A stretch of 64,000 bases of DNA from Streptomyces sp. NBC_01317 (GTDB lineage Bacteria > Actinomycetota > Actinomycetes > Streptomycetales > Streptomycetaceae): contig NZ_CP108393.1 in assembly GCF_035961655.1 (NCBI RefSeq), positions 5,689,001-5,753,000 on the forward strand. The letters are read 5' to 3'. Shown piece after piece: positions 56,660 to 64,000 of the stretch. Each line of letters begins with the position of its first letter. Positions within the stretch are counted from its first letter, which is position 1. The notes under the pieces were generated by a model. The model ran no database searches. It worked only from the letters and a program-made list of their open reading frames with translations, and was not told where the DNA came from. The translations under genes and the position numbers were made by a program.

Positions 56660-56695
56660 GACAGTCATTTTCAACAAAAGTGGAAACGATTGTCA
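56659..56695. promoter_or_regulatory. Two Zur-box-like sites at the znuA start
   Basis: TGACAGTCATTTTCA (56659-56673) matches the Streptomyces Zur consensus TGAAAATGATTTTCA (either strand) at about 13 of 15 positions; TGGAAACGATTGTCA (56681-56695) is weaker. The centres are 22 bp apart, two helical turns, so two dimers could bind the same face. The first site covers the znuA start codon. Confidence 0.7.
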
Positions 56696-56803
56696 ACAAG
56701 GTGCGCTCCAGGTCGTTCCCGCACACCGATTTGATACAGGGGGTGCGGCCGCCGCTAATCTGGGGCATTCGCCGTTCGTCGCCGTCGTAATGAAGAGAGC
56801 ACC

Positions 56804-58186
56804 GTGGCCGCCGACAAGATCGACACCATCGTCAACCTGAGCAAGCGCCGTGGCTTCGTCTACCCGTCCAGTGAGATCTACGGTGGTCAGCGGGCCGCCT
56901 GGGACTACGGGCCGCTCGGAGTCGAGCTGAAGGAAAACCTCAAGCGCCAGTGGTGGCGCTCCATGGTCACTTCGCGCGAGGACGTCGTCGGTATCGACTC
57001 GTCAGTGATCCTTGCCACAGAGGTCTGGGAGGCGTCCGGCCACGTCGCGACCTTCACGGACCCGCTGACCGAATGCACCTCCTGCCACAAGCGCTACCGC
57101 GCGGACCACCTGGAGGAGGGGTACGAGGAGAAGCACGGCAAGCCGCCGGTCAACGGCCTCGCCGACATCAACTGCCCCAACTGCGGCAACAAGGGCACCT
57201 TCACCGAGCCCAAGTCGTTCTCGGGTCTGCTCTCCACCCACCTGGGCCCGACCCAGGACACCGGCTCGGTCGCCTACCTGCGCCCCGAGACGGCGCAGGG
57301 CATTTTCACCAACTTCGGCCAGGTCCTCCAGACGTCGCGCAAGAAGCCGCCCTTCGGCATCGCGCAGATGGGCAAGTCCTTCCGGAACGAGATCACTCCG
57401 GGCAACTTCATCTTCCGCACCCGCGAGTTCGAGCAGATGGAGATGGAGTTCTTCGTCAAGCCGGGCGAGGACGAGAAGTGGCACGAGTACTGGATGGAGC
57501 AGCGCTGGAACTGGTACCGCGACCTCGGCCTGCGCGAGGAGAACATGCGCTGGTTCGAGCATGCCCAGGAGAAGCTCGCCCACTACGCGAAGCGCACCGT
57601 GGACATCGAGTACCGCTTCTCCTTCGGCGGCAGCGAGTGGGGTGAGCTGGAGGGCGTGGCCAACCGCACCGACTACGACCTCACCGTGCACTCCAAGGCC
57701 TCCGGCCACGACCTGCTGTACTTCGACCAGGAGGCCGGCGAGCGCTGGACCCCCTACGTCATCGAGCCGGCCGCCGGCGTCGGCCGCGCGATGCTCGCCT
57801 TCCTCCTCGACGCGTACAACGAGGACGAGGCGCCCAACGCGAAGGGCGTGCTGGAGAAGCGCACCGTGCTCCGCCTCGACCCGCGCCTCGCGCCGGTCAA
57901 GGTCGCGATCCTCCCGCTGTCCCGCAACCCGCAGCTCTCGCCGAAGGCCAAGGGCCTCGCCGAGGACCTGCGGCGCAACTGGAACATCGAGTTCGACGAC
58001 GCGGGCGCCATCGGCCGCCGCTACCGGCGCCAGGACGAGATCGGTACGCCGTTCTGCGTCACCGTCGACTTCGACACCCTGGACGACAACGCGGTGACCG
58101 TGCGCGAGCGCGACACCATGCAGCAGGAGCGCGTCTCCCTGGACCAGATCCAGGCGTACCTCGGCGGCCGTCTCCTCGGCTGCTGA
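56804..58186 (+). CDS. glyS: Glycyl-tRNA synthetase (alpha2 type)
   Basis: 460 residues, class II synthetase. Typical N-terminus [27 protein letters not shown], motif 2 in [33 protein letters not shown] (split), and motif 3 region [22 protein letters not shown] zinc module has two pairs, CTSCHKRY and [11 protein letters not shown] 56804 follows a GAAGAGAG stretch. It is divergent from the zur-regulated znuA with 144 bp between starts. Confidence 0.98.
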   Translation: MAADKIDTIVNLSKRRGFVYPSSEIYGGQRAAWDYGPLGVELKENLKRQWWRSMVTSREDVVGIDSSVILATEVWEASGHVATFTDPLTECTSCHKRYRADHLEEGYEEKHGKPPVNGLADINCPNCGNKGTFTEPKSFSGLLSTHLGPTQDTGSVAYLRPETAQGIFTNFGQVLQTSRKKPPFGIAQMGKSFRNEITPGNFIFRTREFEQMEMEFFVKPGEDEKWHEYWMEQRWNWYRDLGLREENMRWFEHAQEKLAHYAKRTVDIEYRFSFGGSEWGELEGVANRTDYDLTVHSKASGHDLLYFDQEAGERWTPYVIEPAAGVGRAMLAFLLDAYNEDEAPNAKGVLEKRTVLRLDPRLAPVKVAILPLSRNPQLSPKAKGLAEDLRRNWNIEFDDAGAIGRRYRRQDEIGTPFCVTVDFDTLDDNAVTVRERDTMQQERVSLDQIQAYLGGRLLGC

Positions 58187-58204
58187 CGCATCACGGTCCC
58201 AGCT

Positions 58205-58241
58205 CGAAGCCCCCGGTTCCGTTACGGAGCCGGGGGCTTCG
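58205..58241 (+). terminator. glyS terminator
   Basis: CGAAGCCCCCGG (58205-58216) pairs with CCGGGGGCTTCG (58230-58241), with an inner TCCG/CGGA stem over TTA. Located 18 nt after the glyS stop. Confidence 0.85.
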
Positions 58242-58306
58242 TCGCACACTGGCGGTACGCCAACGCCCCATGCCCCACGCCCCACGCGTCACAACAGGAG
58301 GCTCGG

Positions 58307-58513
58307 ATGCCGTCCACGACCACCAGCACCGTCCGCCGATGGGACCAGCACGGACGCGAGCATGTCGTACGCGTCCAGAAGTCAGGTGTCCTGCGCTCGT
58401 TGATATGTGACACCTGCGACTGGCGCATCAACGCGCAGTTCCTGCCCTGGCTCAAGGCCGAGGAACACCTGACCGAGGCCCACCAGGCCACGGTGAACCC
58501 GGCGAAGGACTGA
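58307..58513 (+). CDS. Small conserved hypothetical protein with CxxC
   Basis: 68 residues: basic strand-rich first half (RRWDQHGREHVVRVQKSGVL) and a CDTCDW pair followed by H-x3-H (EEHLTEAHQ), suggesting a single zinc knuckle of CxxC...HxxxH type. I do not recognise a named function. ACAGGAGG upstream of ATG 58307 is a strong ribosome site. Confidence 0.75.
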   Translation: MPSTTTSTVRRWDQHGREHVVRVQKSGVLRSLICDTCDWRINAQFLPWLKAEEHLTEAHQATVNPAKD

Positions 58514-58623
58514 CACCGGCTCAGGCCGCTCGCAGCGGCTTTAACCAGAGGCGGTGACCGGGGTGGGCTGGGTAGCATCCGCAGTCGCCGATCTCCCCCC
58601 ACGCGCTGCGAAGGAGCCTGCCC

Positions 58624-59523
58624 ATGCCACGTCCTCCGACCGTGTCGATCACGGAATTCCCCGTGTCCGGCAAGGACGCCGGGCCCTACGGGATCACCTG
58701 CGGTACCGATGGCGCGCTGTGGTTCACGATGGTCCACCACGGAGCGATCGGGAGGATCACCCCCGGCGGTGACGTCACCTCCTACCCCCTCGACCCCGCC
58801 TCCTCCGGACCGTCGATCATCACCTCCGGACCCGATGACGCCCTGTGGTTCACGGAGTTCCGCGCTCATCGGATCGGCCGTGTCACCACGACCGGAGACG
58901 TCACGTCGTTCACCCTGCCGACCCCGGACGCCGGCCCGTTCGGGATCACGACCGGGCCCGATGGTGCGCTCTGGTTCACCGAGGCCGGTGCCGACCGCAT
59001 CGGGCGGATCACGACCGGCGGTCAGGTCACCGAATTTCCGCTCCCGGTGTCGGGAGCCTTTCCCTCGGCCATCGCCGGTGGCCCCGGCGACAGGCTCTGG
59101 TTCACGATGAACCAGGCCAACGCGATCGGCTCGATCGGACTCGGCGGCGACATCGCCCTCCATCCGCTCCCCACCCCCGCCGCCGCTCCGGTCGGGATCA
59201 CCGCGGGGGCCGACGGCGCCATGTGGTTCGTGGAGATCGGCGCGGGCCGGATCGGACGGATCGCCCCGGACGGGAAGATCGAGGAGTTCGCCCTGCCCGA
59301 TCGTGACTCACGTCCCCACGCGATCACCACCGACTCCGCCGGGAACTGCTGGTTCACCGAGTGGGGCGCCAACCGCGTCGGCCGGATCACCCCCGACGGC
59401 CGGATCGACGAGTACGACCTCCCCAGCCCCTCCTCCGAACCGCACGGCATCGCACAAGGACCGGAGGGCGCGATCTGGACGGCCCTGGAGATTGGAACAG
59501 TGGCCCGACTCGCACCACACTGA
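58624..59523 (+). CDS. vgb: Virginiamycin B (streptogramin B) lyase-like protein
   Basis: 299 residues forming seven propeller blades, each with a GPDGALWFTE..A..IGRIT.GG motif. Vgb linearises type B streptogramins by breaking the ester bond. The positions corresponding to the catalytic set of the staphylococcal enzyme are conserved: H232 (RPHAITTD), E272 and H274 (SSEPHGIA) and E289 (ALEIGTV). Such genes are common in streptogramin-free streptomycetes too, so true substrate is uncertain. GAAGGAG lies upstream of ATG 58624. Single gene, convergent with the TetR gene. Confidence 0.85.
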   Translation: MPRPPTVSITEFPVSGKDAGPYGITCGTDGALWFTMVHHGAIGRITPGGDVTSYPLDPASSGPSIITSGPDDALWFTEFRAHRIGRVTTTGDVTSFTLPTPDAGPFGITTGPDGALWFTEAGADRIGRITTGGQVTEFPLPVSGAFPSAIAGGPGDRLWFTMNQANAIGSIGLGGDIALHPLPTPAAAPVGITAGADGAMWFVEIGAGRIGRIAPDGKIEEFALPDRDSRPHAITTDSAGNCWFTEWGANRVGRITPDGRIDEYDLPSPSSEPHGIAQGPEGAIWTALEIGTVARLAPH

Positions 59524-59525
59524 GA

Positions 59526-59588
59526 CCCAGCACCCAGCACCCAGCACCCAGCACCCAGCACCCAGCACCCAGAGCCCAGCACCCAGAG
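59526..59588. repeat. Nine tandem 7-bp units (CCCAGCA), G-quadruplex potential on minus strand
   Basis: Units 1-6 and 8 read CCCAGCA; units 7 and 9 read CCCAGAG. The minus strand therefore carries nine GGG runs separated by four bases. The array starts 3 bp after the vgb stop and ends 21 bp past the TetR stop on the opposite strand. Confidence 0.97.
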
Positions 59589-59609
59589 CCCCGGACCCGG
59601 CGGACACGA

Positions 59610-60194
59610 TCAGGTCCGCAGGCCCCGGACCACCAAGTCGCACACGGCGGTGAACTCGTCGTCCATCGAGGGCTTCTGCCACTCCGGGGCGTACGTCGGG
59701 TCGTGGAACCGGGCCGTCGCCGCGAAGACCGCGACGGCCACCCGCTGCGGGTCCGGGGCGGTGAACTCGCCCGCGCGCACGCCCTCTTCGACGATCCGGG
59801 TGAGCTGGCCGGTCAGTATCGACAGGTGAGTCTCCGTCACCCCGCTGTTCTCCCGGGCCAGCGTGTTGTACGTGGCGAACAACTCCGGGTCGTCGCCCGC
59901 CTTGTGCCGCTTGGCGTCGAACAGCGCCAGCAGCCAGCCGCGCAGCTTCTCCGCGCCCCCGGGGGTCGTGGCGTCGGTGATGCCCTCCAGGGTGATCTCC
60001 GTGCGCTCCAGCCAGCGCTGGGTGACCGCCTCGCGCAGCGCCGCCTTCGTACGGAAGTGGCGGTACACGCTGCCGTGGCTGACACCGAGCAGCCGTGCCA
60101 CGTCGACCACCGTGGCCTTCGCCGGACCGTAACGGCGCAGGACCTCTTCGGTCGCTTCGAGGATGCGCTCGGCGGTCAGGGTCTCGGTGGTCAT
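59610..60194 (-). CDS. TetR family transcriptional regulator
   Basis: 194 residues. N-terminal HTH (about 8-55): RILEATEEVLRRYGPAKATVVDVARLLGVSHGSVYRHF (split at the turn), then a C-terminal domain of the TetR_C_7/33 kind (LRGWLLALFDAKRHKAGDDPELFATYN). ATG 60194 gives the usual N-terminus. It follows the aldo/keto reductase gene on the same strand after 99 bp and probably controls it; an inverted repeat before that gene is the candidate operator. Ligand unknown. Confidence 0.9.
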   Translation of the reverse strand: MTTETLTAERILEATEEVLRRYGPAKATVVDVARLLGVSHGSVYRHFRTKAALREAVTQRWLERTEITLEGITDATTPGGAEKLRGWLLALFDAKRHKAGDDPELFATYNTLARENSGVTETHLSILTGQLTRIVEEGVRAGEFTAPDPQRVAVAVFAATARFHDPTYAPEWQKPSMDDEFTAVCDLVVRGLRT

Positions 60195-60293
60195 CGGGGA
60201 GCGACCTTTCTGGCTGGTGCGGCGGCCCTTACCCACTGACATTACCCGCCGTCCACCCCGCCGGGTCGGTGTCCGGTCCGCGCCGCCCGCCGC

Positions 60294-61343
60294 TCAGTGT
60301 TCGCTGTCCAGGTGCGCCATCTGGGCGCTCGGGTAACGGTCGCCCCGGGCCGCGCCGACCGGGACGGCCCGCTCGATCGCGGCCAGGTCGCCGGCGTCGA
60401 GCGTCACGTCGAGCGCGCCGAGGGACTCGGCCAGCCGGTCGCGGTGGCGGGCACCGACCAGCGGCACGATGTCCTCCCCGCGGGACAGCACCCAGGCGAT
60501 GGCGATCTGCGCGACCGTGACTCCCTTCTGTTCGGCGACCTTGCGCAGGGACTCGACCAGATCGAGGTTGTGGCGGAGGTTCTCCCCCTGGAAGCGGGGG
60601 CTGATCGCCCGGAAGTCGGTCGCCGCCAGCTCGCGGTCCGGGGCGAAGTGTCCGCTGATGAGGCCGCGCGACAGCACGCCGTACGCCGTGATGCCTATGC
60701 CCAGCTCCCGGACGGTCGGCAGGATCGTGTCCTCGATGCCGCGCGAGATCAGCGAATACTCGATCTGGAGGTCGGATATCGGGGCGACGGACGCCGCTCG
60801 GCGGATCGTGTCCGCGCCCGCCTCCGAGAGGCCGATGTGCCGTACATGCCCCGCCTGGACCAGCTCGGCGATGGCGCCGACCGTCTCCTCGATGGGCACG
60901 GTCGGGTCGACGCGCGCGATCCGGTAGACGTCGATGTGGTCCGTGCCGAGGCGCTGCAACGAATACGCCGCGAAGTTCTTCACCGCGGCCGGACGGCCGT
61001 CGATCGGCCCCCATCCGTTGTCCGGGTCGCGCATGCCGCCGAACTTCACGCTGATCACCGCGCGCTCACGGGCGCCGGCGGGGGCGGTGCGAAGGCCTTC
61101 GTTGATCAGCATCTCGTTGCTGCCCATGCCGTAGAAGTCGCCCGTGTCGATCAGGGTGACCCCGGCGTCCAGCGCGGCATGCAGCGTGGCGAGGGATTCG
61201 GCGCGGTCACCCCCTTCGTACACCGCGGACATGCCCATCGCGCCCAGGCCGAGCGCGGAGACCCGGGGGCCGGTCGAACCGAGCGCGCGGGTGGGGACGG
61301 AAACGGGGGTACCTGAGGTGGTGCTGTCGGGCGTGGTGGTCAT
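60294..61343 (-). CDS. Aldo/keto reductase
   Basis: 349 residues, NADPH-dependent TIM barrel. Conserved: GLGAMGMS, catalytic Asp/Tyr in LIDTGDFYGMGSNE, Lys in VISVKFGG, and the cofactor region near VPLVGARHRDRLAESLGAL. The usual catalytic histidine in the YxQHR motif is replaced: the segment reads DVYRIARVDP. This variant exists in a subset of the family but implies altered catalysis. GAGGAG 8 nt upstream supports ATG 61343. A 7-bp inverted repeat lies in its promoter. Confidence 0.88.
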   Translation of the reverse strand: MTTTPDSTTSGTPVSVPTRALGSTGPRVSALGLGAMGMSAVYEGGDRAESLATLHAALDAGVTLIDTGDFYGMGSNEMLINEGLRTAPAGARERAVISVKFGGMRDPDNGWGPIDGRPAAVKNFAAYSLQRLGTDHIDVYRIARVDPTVPIEETVGAIAELVQAGHVRHIGLSEAGADTIRRAASVAPISDLQIEYSLISRGIEDTILPTVRELGIGITAYGVLSRGLISGHFAPDRELAATDFRAISPRFQGENLRHNLDLVESLRKVAEQKGVTVAQIAIAWVLSRGEDIVPLVGARHRDRLAESLGALDVTLDAGDLAAIERAVPVGAARGDRYPSAQMAHLDSEH

Positions 61344-61388
61344 GGCGAGCTCCTCGGAAGATGTCATGCGACAAGCTTGGCATGACCG

Positions 61389-61412
61389 ATGACAGATTTC
61401 AATAACTGTCAT
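61389..61412. promoter_or_regulatory. Inverted repeat, probable TetR operator
   Basis: ATGACAG (61389-61395) and CTGTCAT (61406-61412) are perfect arms around the AT-rich spacer ATTTCAATAA. It lies 46 bp upstream of the aldo/keto reductase start, where a minus-strand promoter is expected. The spacing and symmetry fit a TetR dimer site; binding by the neighbouring TetR protein is inferred. Confidence 0.65.
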
Positions 61413-61505
61413 TCACTACTTCGAGGGACCCCCTCAGGGGTTTCGGCCGATGTGGGCGAATAACCGTGTGACGACCGCCCCCCACCCGGTGGTAGCGTCA
61501 CGGGC

Positions 61506-61529
61506 ATGTTCTTCCAGATCTACGAGTGA
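61506..61529 (+). CDS. Possible 7-residue leader ORF MFFQIYE
   Basis: ATG TTC TTC CAG ATC TAC GAG TGA, preceded at short distance by TAGCGT (61494-61499), which suits a leaderless transcript. It stands 72 bp before the DUF6243 gene. Its short length makes chance occurrence plausible. Confidence 0.2.
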   Translation: MFFQIYE

Positions 61530-61601
61530 GAGCGCGGCGGCCACGGCCCGCCCCCCACCGACGATTCCGCAGATCACTTCACATCACTTCGGGAGAACCC
61601 C

Positions 61602-61862
61602 GTGGCAAAGAGCCGCAACAACCTTCTCGGCGTCGGCGGGCAGCGCAAGAAGCTGTCCCGCGCCGACCAGCAGGGCAACGGCCCCGCCCGTAACGCCGAC
61701 CGCGCGGTCGCCGCCGACCAGAAGCAGGAGCTGCTGCGCAAGATGCGCGAGCGCGCCGGCGGCGACGACCAGCAGACCGACACCGAAGGCACCACCGGTG
61801 CCACCGGCACCGACAGCGAGGCCGGCACGGCGGGCGGGGCGACGGAAACACCCGCGTCCTGA
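61602..61862 (+). CDS. DUF6243 family protein
   Basis: 86 residues, starting MAKSRNNLLGVGGQRKKLSR, a basic segment, then an Ala/Gln/Lys helix (AADQKQELLRKMRER) and a Thr/Gly/Asp-rich disordered tail. This matches short Streptomyces proteins grouped as DUF6243; no function is known. GGGAGAA stands 5-10 nt before GTG 61602. Confidence 0.7.
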   Translation: MAKSRNNLLGVGGQRKKLSRADQQGNGPARNADRAVAADQKQELLRKMRERAGGDDQQTDTEGTTGATGTDSEAGTAGGATETPAS

Positions 61863-62271
61863 CCGAGCGTCGCCGTGCCGATGGGGACGGTCGTCCACGG
61901 TCGTGGACCGTTCACGGGCGGGCCGATGCTGGGGAAGGGTCCCCGGGGTGCCCATCGCATCGACATCGGCTTCGCCGCGCTCTCCGTGGTCGAGTCGGCC
62001 GGTGAGGGCGGTGACCTGGCCGGCGAGGCCGCGCAGGTCGGCGCCGTTGTTGCGGGCCCGGTCCGTGAGGTCGCGATGGGCGGCGCGGCGGTCGCGGGTG
62101 GCTCGGACGCGTTGTTCGCCGGTGCTTCCGGCGGCTCCGGGGCGTTGTCCCAGGTAGCGGCGCCCGTCCTCGGGTGCGTCCGGCGCGTGGCTCCGGGCCG
62201 TCCGCAGGACGCCGGACCCGGCACCTGAGCCGGGCCGGGATCGGGCTGGTCGGCCGCTGTCAGGCGTCGCG
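61863..62271. other. Intergenic region without a supported gene
   Basis: 409 bp. Frames are open on both strands (for example 61875-62228 plus) but lack an RBS and have the composition of shadow frames. Given the decayed hsp20 next door this could be eroded coding DNA, but I could not recognise a family. Confidence 0.4.
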
Positions 62272-62708
62272 ATGCTGATGCGCACTGACCCCGTTCCGTG
62301 AACTCGACCGGCTCACCCAGCAGTTGATGGGCCCTGGCGCGTGGTCGCGGCCGGCCGCGACGCAGGTGGACGCCTGTCGTGACGGTGACGGTGACGAGTA
62401 CATGGTGGCGCTCGATCCCCGGTGTGGCGCCGGACGCGCTCGACGTCGACGTCGAGCGGAACCTGCCCACGGTCAGGGCCGAGCAGCGCCCGGTGCCGAG
62501 GGCGGACACCGTCCAGACGGAGCCGGCCGAGCACCCGCTGAGGGTGTTCTCCCGGCAGATCGTCCTGGCCGACACCCTGGACACCGAACGCATCGAGGCC
62601 TACTACGACGCGGGCGTGCCGCCACCGCGCATCCCGATCGCCGAGCGTGCCAAGCCTCGCAGGATCAGCGTCAACGGGCCGTCCGGCGCCCGGGAGATCT
62701 CCGGCTGA
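62272..62708 (+). pseudogene. Frameshifted hsp20 (Hsp18-like small heat-shock protein)
   Basis: Three frames together spell an Hsp20 protein. Frame 1 from 62272 gives MLMRTDP then a stop at 62299. Shifting by one gives FRELDRLTQQLMG and later DGDEYMVALD to about 62419. Shifting again gives PGVAPDALDVDVERN, VFSRQIVLADTLDTERIE, RIPIAERAKPR and the stop at 62708. Besides two frameshifts, core positions are damaged: the conserved GVLTLRIPI strand reads GVPPPRIPI. An intact Streptomyces Hsp18 would be about 143 residues. This is a dead gene unless programmed frameshifting is assumed, which the Pro substitutions argue against. Confidence 0.85.
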
Positions 62709-63031
62709 ACCGGGCCCCGGGGCTGGAGGCGGGGTTCCGCCTCCCGCCTCCCCGCCCCCGCGTCCGGCGCGGCTCCCCGGCCGGCGCGACCACGGCCGCC
62801 TCTTCCCCCGTCGGCGGTTGCCCGTCCCCGACCGGCCCTCCGCGATTCCCCGCGCGGTTCCGTCGCCCGCCCGCCCGGCTGAGACGCTCCCACCCCCGTT
62901 CCGTCGCACGTCCTCACGCGCCTTGACGTGTCTTCAGCTGATTTTCAGGTGTAACGCGGGGAGGAGAGGGCAGCAGCCGCCTCGGCCGTCCCCCATCTTT
63001 CGCCCCGGCTCATCCTCTCGGGAGAGAAAAC
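62709..63031. other. Intergenic region upstream of sigma factor gene
   Basis: 323 bp with no credible gene. The first 200 bp are C-rich low-complexity sequence. The last 110 bp are AT-richer (TTCAGCTGATTTTCAGGTG, 62933-62951) and probably hold the sigma-factor promoter; no confident consensus was seen. Confidence 0.4.
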
Positions 63032-63922
63032 ATGTCCATGCACCGCCCGTCCGCGACGCTGCTCCGGGAAGCGGCAGGAACATCCGACGGTGACGCCCGG
63101 ACCGGCGGGCTGCCGTGGATCGAGGACGCGGAGAAGATCGCGCCCAAGGACGCCCGGGACCTGTCGAAGCTGTTCTTCGACCGGTTGCGGGAGTTGGAGG
63201 AGGGCACGCACGCCCACCAGTACGCCCGCAACACACTGATCGAGATGAACCTGTCCCTGGTCGCCTTCGCCGCGCGCCGCTTCCGCAGCCGGGCCGACCA
63301 GATGGAAGACATCGTCCAGGTGGGAACGATCGGGCTGATCAAGGCGATCGACCGGTTCGAACTCTCCCGTGAGGTGGAGTTCACCACCTTCGCGATCCCC
63401 TACATCGTGGGCGAGATCAAGCGGTTCTTCCGTGACACCAGCTGGGCCGTGCACGTGCCACGGAGGTTGCAGGAGCTACGGGTCGGCCTCGCCCGGGCCA
63501 AGGACCACCTGGCGCTCGCCCTGGACCGCGACCCCACCGTCCGCGAACTCGCCGCGCACATGGAGCTGACCGAGGACGAGGTCATCGAGGGCCTGATCGC
63601 CTCGAACGGCTACAACAGCGACTCGCTCGACCTACCCGCCGACTCGGGCACGGACGCCCGGGGCGGCACAAGGACCACCTCGCTCGCCGACTTCGTCGGC
63701 GCCTGCGATCCCGCCATGGAACTGGTGGAGGACTTCCACAGCCTCGCCCCGCTCCTCGCCACCCTCGACGACCGGGAACGCCTCATCCTGGAACTGCGCT
63801 TCGGCCAGGAACTGACCCAGGCCGAGATCGGTGAACGCCTGGGCGTCTCCCAGATGCACGTCTCACGTCTCCTGTCGCGCACCCTGGCCCGCCTCCGCGC
63901 CGGGCTGCTCGTCGAAGAATGA
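63032..63922 (+). CDS. SigB/SigF-type RNA polymerase sigma factor
   Basis: 296 residues. Region 2 has NLSLVAFAARRFRSRADQMEDIVQVG and GLIKAIDRFE (core binding and -10 recognition), region 3 PRRLQELRVGLARAKDHLA, and region 4 ERLILELRFGQELTQAEIGERLGVSQMHVSRLLSR (split here) for -35 contact. This is the stress/sporulation class with no extracytoplasmic features; such sigma factors are normally held by RsbW-like anti-sigma factors. GGGAGAG upstream supports ATG 63032. No anti-sigma gene is adjacent inside the window. Its 3' end carries a 20-bp duplication. Confidence 0.95.
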   Translation: MSMHRPSATLLREAAGTSDGDARTGGLPWIEDAEKIAPKDARDLSKLFFDRLRELEEGTHAHQYARNTLIEMNLSLVAFAARRFRSRADQMEDIVQVGTIGLIKAIDRFELSREVEFTTFAIPYIVGEIKRFFRDTSWAVHVPRRLQELRVGLARAKDHLALALDRDPTVRELAAHMELTEDEVIEGLIASNGYNSDSLDLPADSGTDARGGTRTTSLADFVGACDPAMELVEDFHSLAPLLATLDDRERLILELRFGQELTQAEIGERLGVSQMHVSRLLSRTLARLRAGLLVEE

Positions 63923-63952
63923 GCACAGGCGCCGAAGAATGACCACAGGCGC
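63913..63952 (+). repeat. Tandem 20-bp duplication across sigma-factor stop codon
   Basis: CGAAGAATGAGCACAGGCGC (63913-63932) is repeated at 63933-63952 with one G-to-C change. The first copy contains the last codons and the stop. The second copy continues into the palindrome ACAGGCGCCTGT (63944-63955) and TTCTTCC, forming a likely terminator stem with GAAGAA. Confidence 0.9.
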
Positions 63953-64000
63953 CTGTCACCTTCTTCCGCTACGTGTCGTCGCTCGTTCCCCAGCCCCCCG

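Noticed and set aside
59526..59588. Heptamer array as a CRISPR array
   Set aside because: Units are 7 bp with no spacers and no cas genes nearby; simple tandem repeat.
61875..62228. 117-codon plus frame and long minus frames after DUF6243
   Set aside because: No RBS or recognisable family; frames stay open on both strands as expected for GC-rich non-coding DNA.

Overview
The window is one strand of a chromosome with about 72% GC, extreme G/C-ending codon use, many GTG starts and GTGA start/stop overlaps. Gene content and order (leuS, comEA-comEC, holA, rpsT, lepA, hrcA-dnaJ, phoH-ybeY-corC, era, leuA, recO-uppS-zur-znu, glyS) are those of a Streptomyces chromosome core; this assignment rests on family and synteny knowledge, not on a search.

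Layout. 1-2.8 kb: a cut-off MmyB-type XRE regulator divergent from a DHA2-type MFS exporter, a tiny ORF plus small zinc-ribbon gene, and tRNA-Ala(GGC). 2.8-6.1 kb (minus): a NuoF-like flavoprotein fused to a ferredoxin, overlapping a b561-like membrane protein with a YDTGS-repeat tail. 6.4-9.5 kb: leuS behind a leucine-rich leader peptide and a terminator. 9.6-20.7 kb: a coiled-coil membrane protein, DegV, the comEA-comEC DNA-uptake pair (two DnaA-box-like sites in front, a 39-bp minisatellite inside comEC), a YceI protein, holA, rpsT and lepA. 20.9-25.8 kb: a long-chain acyl-CoA ligase, then a divergent response regulator / SpoIIE-type phosphatase pair. 25.8-26.7 kb: a gene-free, repeat-filled interval. 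26.7-41.1 kb: hemW, a serine hydrolase, DUF3097, an MBL hydrolase, the CIRCE-controlled hrcA-dnaJ operon, nitronate monooxygenase-rsmE, HIT-rnz, a PfkB kinase, and the phoH-ybeY-corC-yjbR run.

41.2-45.3 kb looks like an accessory insertion between conserved blocks: a pyruvyl-transferase-family protein and a second MFS/XRE pair resembling the one at the left edge. 45.3-53.4 kb: a cytidine-deaminase-like protein without zinc ligands, era, a TetR C-terminal domain without HTH, an emfourin/protealysin pair, leuA with its Leu-rich leader, a TerB-type protein, recO and uppS. 53.5-58.2 kb: zur and znuABC behind two Zur-box-like sites, divergent from glyS. 58.3-64 kb: a streptogramin B lyase-like propeller, a G-rich heptamer array, TetR and aldo/keto reductase genes with a probable operator, a DUF6243 protein, a frameshifted hsp20 pseudogene and a SigB/F-type sigma factor.

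Regulatory themes: leucine supply is probably sensed twice (leuS and leuA leaders); heat shock through CIRCE/HrcA; zinc through Zur. Several genes carry a TANNNT-like hexamer 6-7 nt before the start codon, which suggests leaderless transcripts. No rRNA, CRISPR array or intact insertion sequence was seen.
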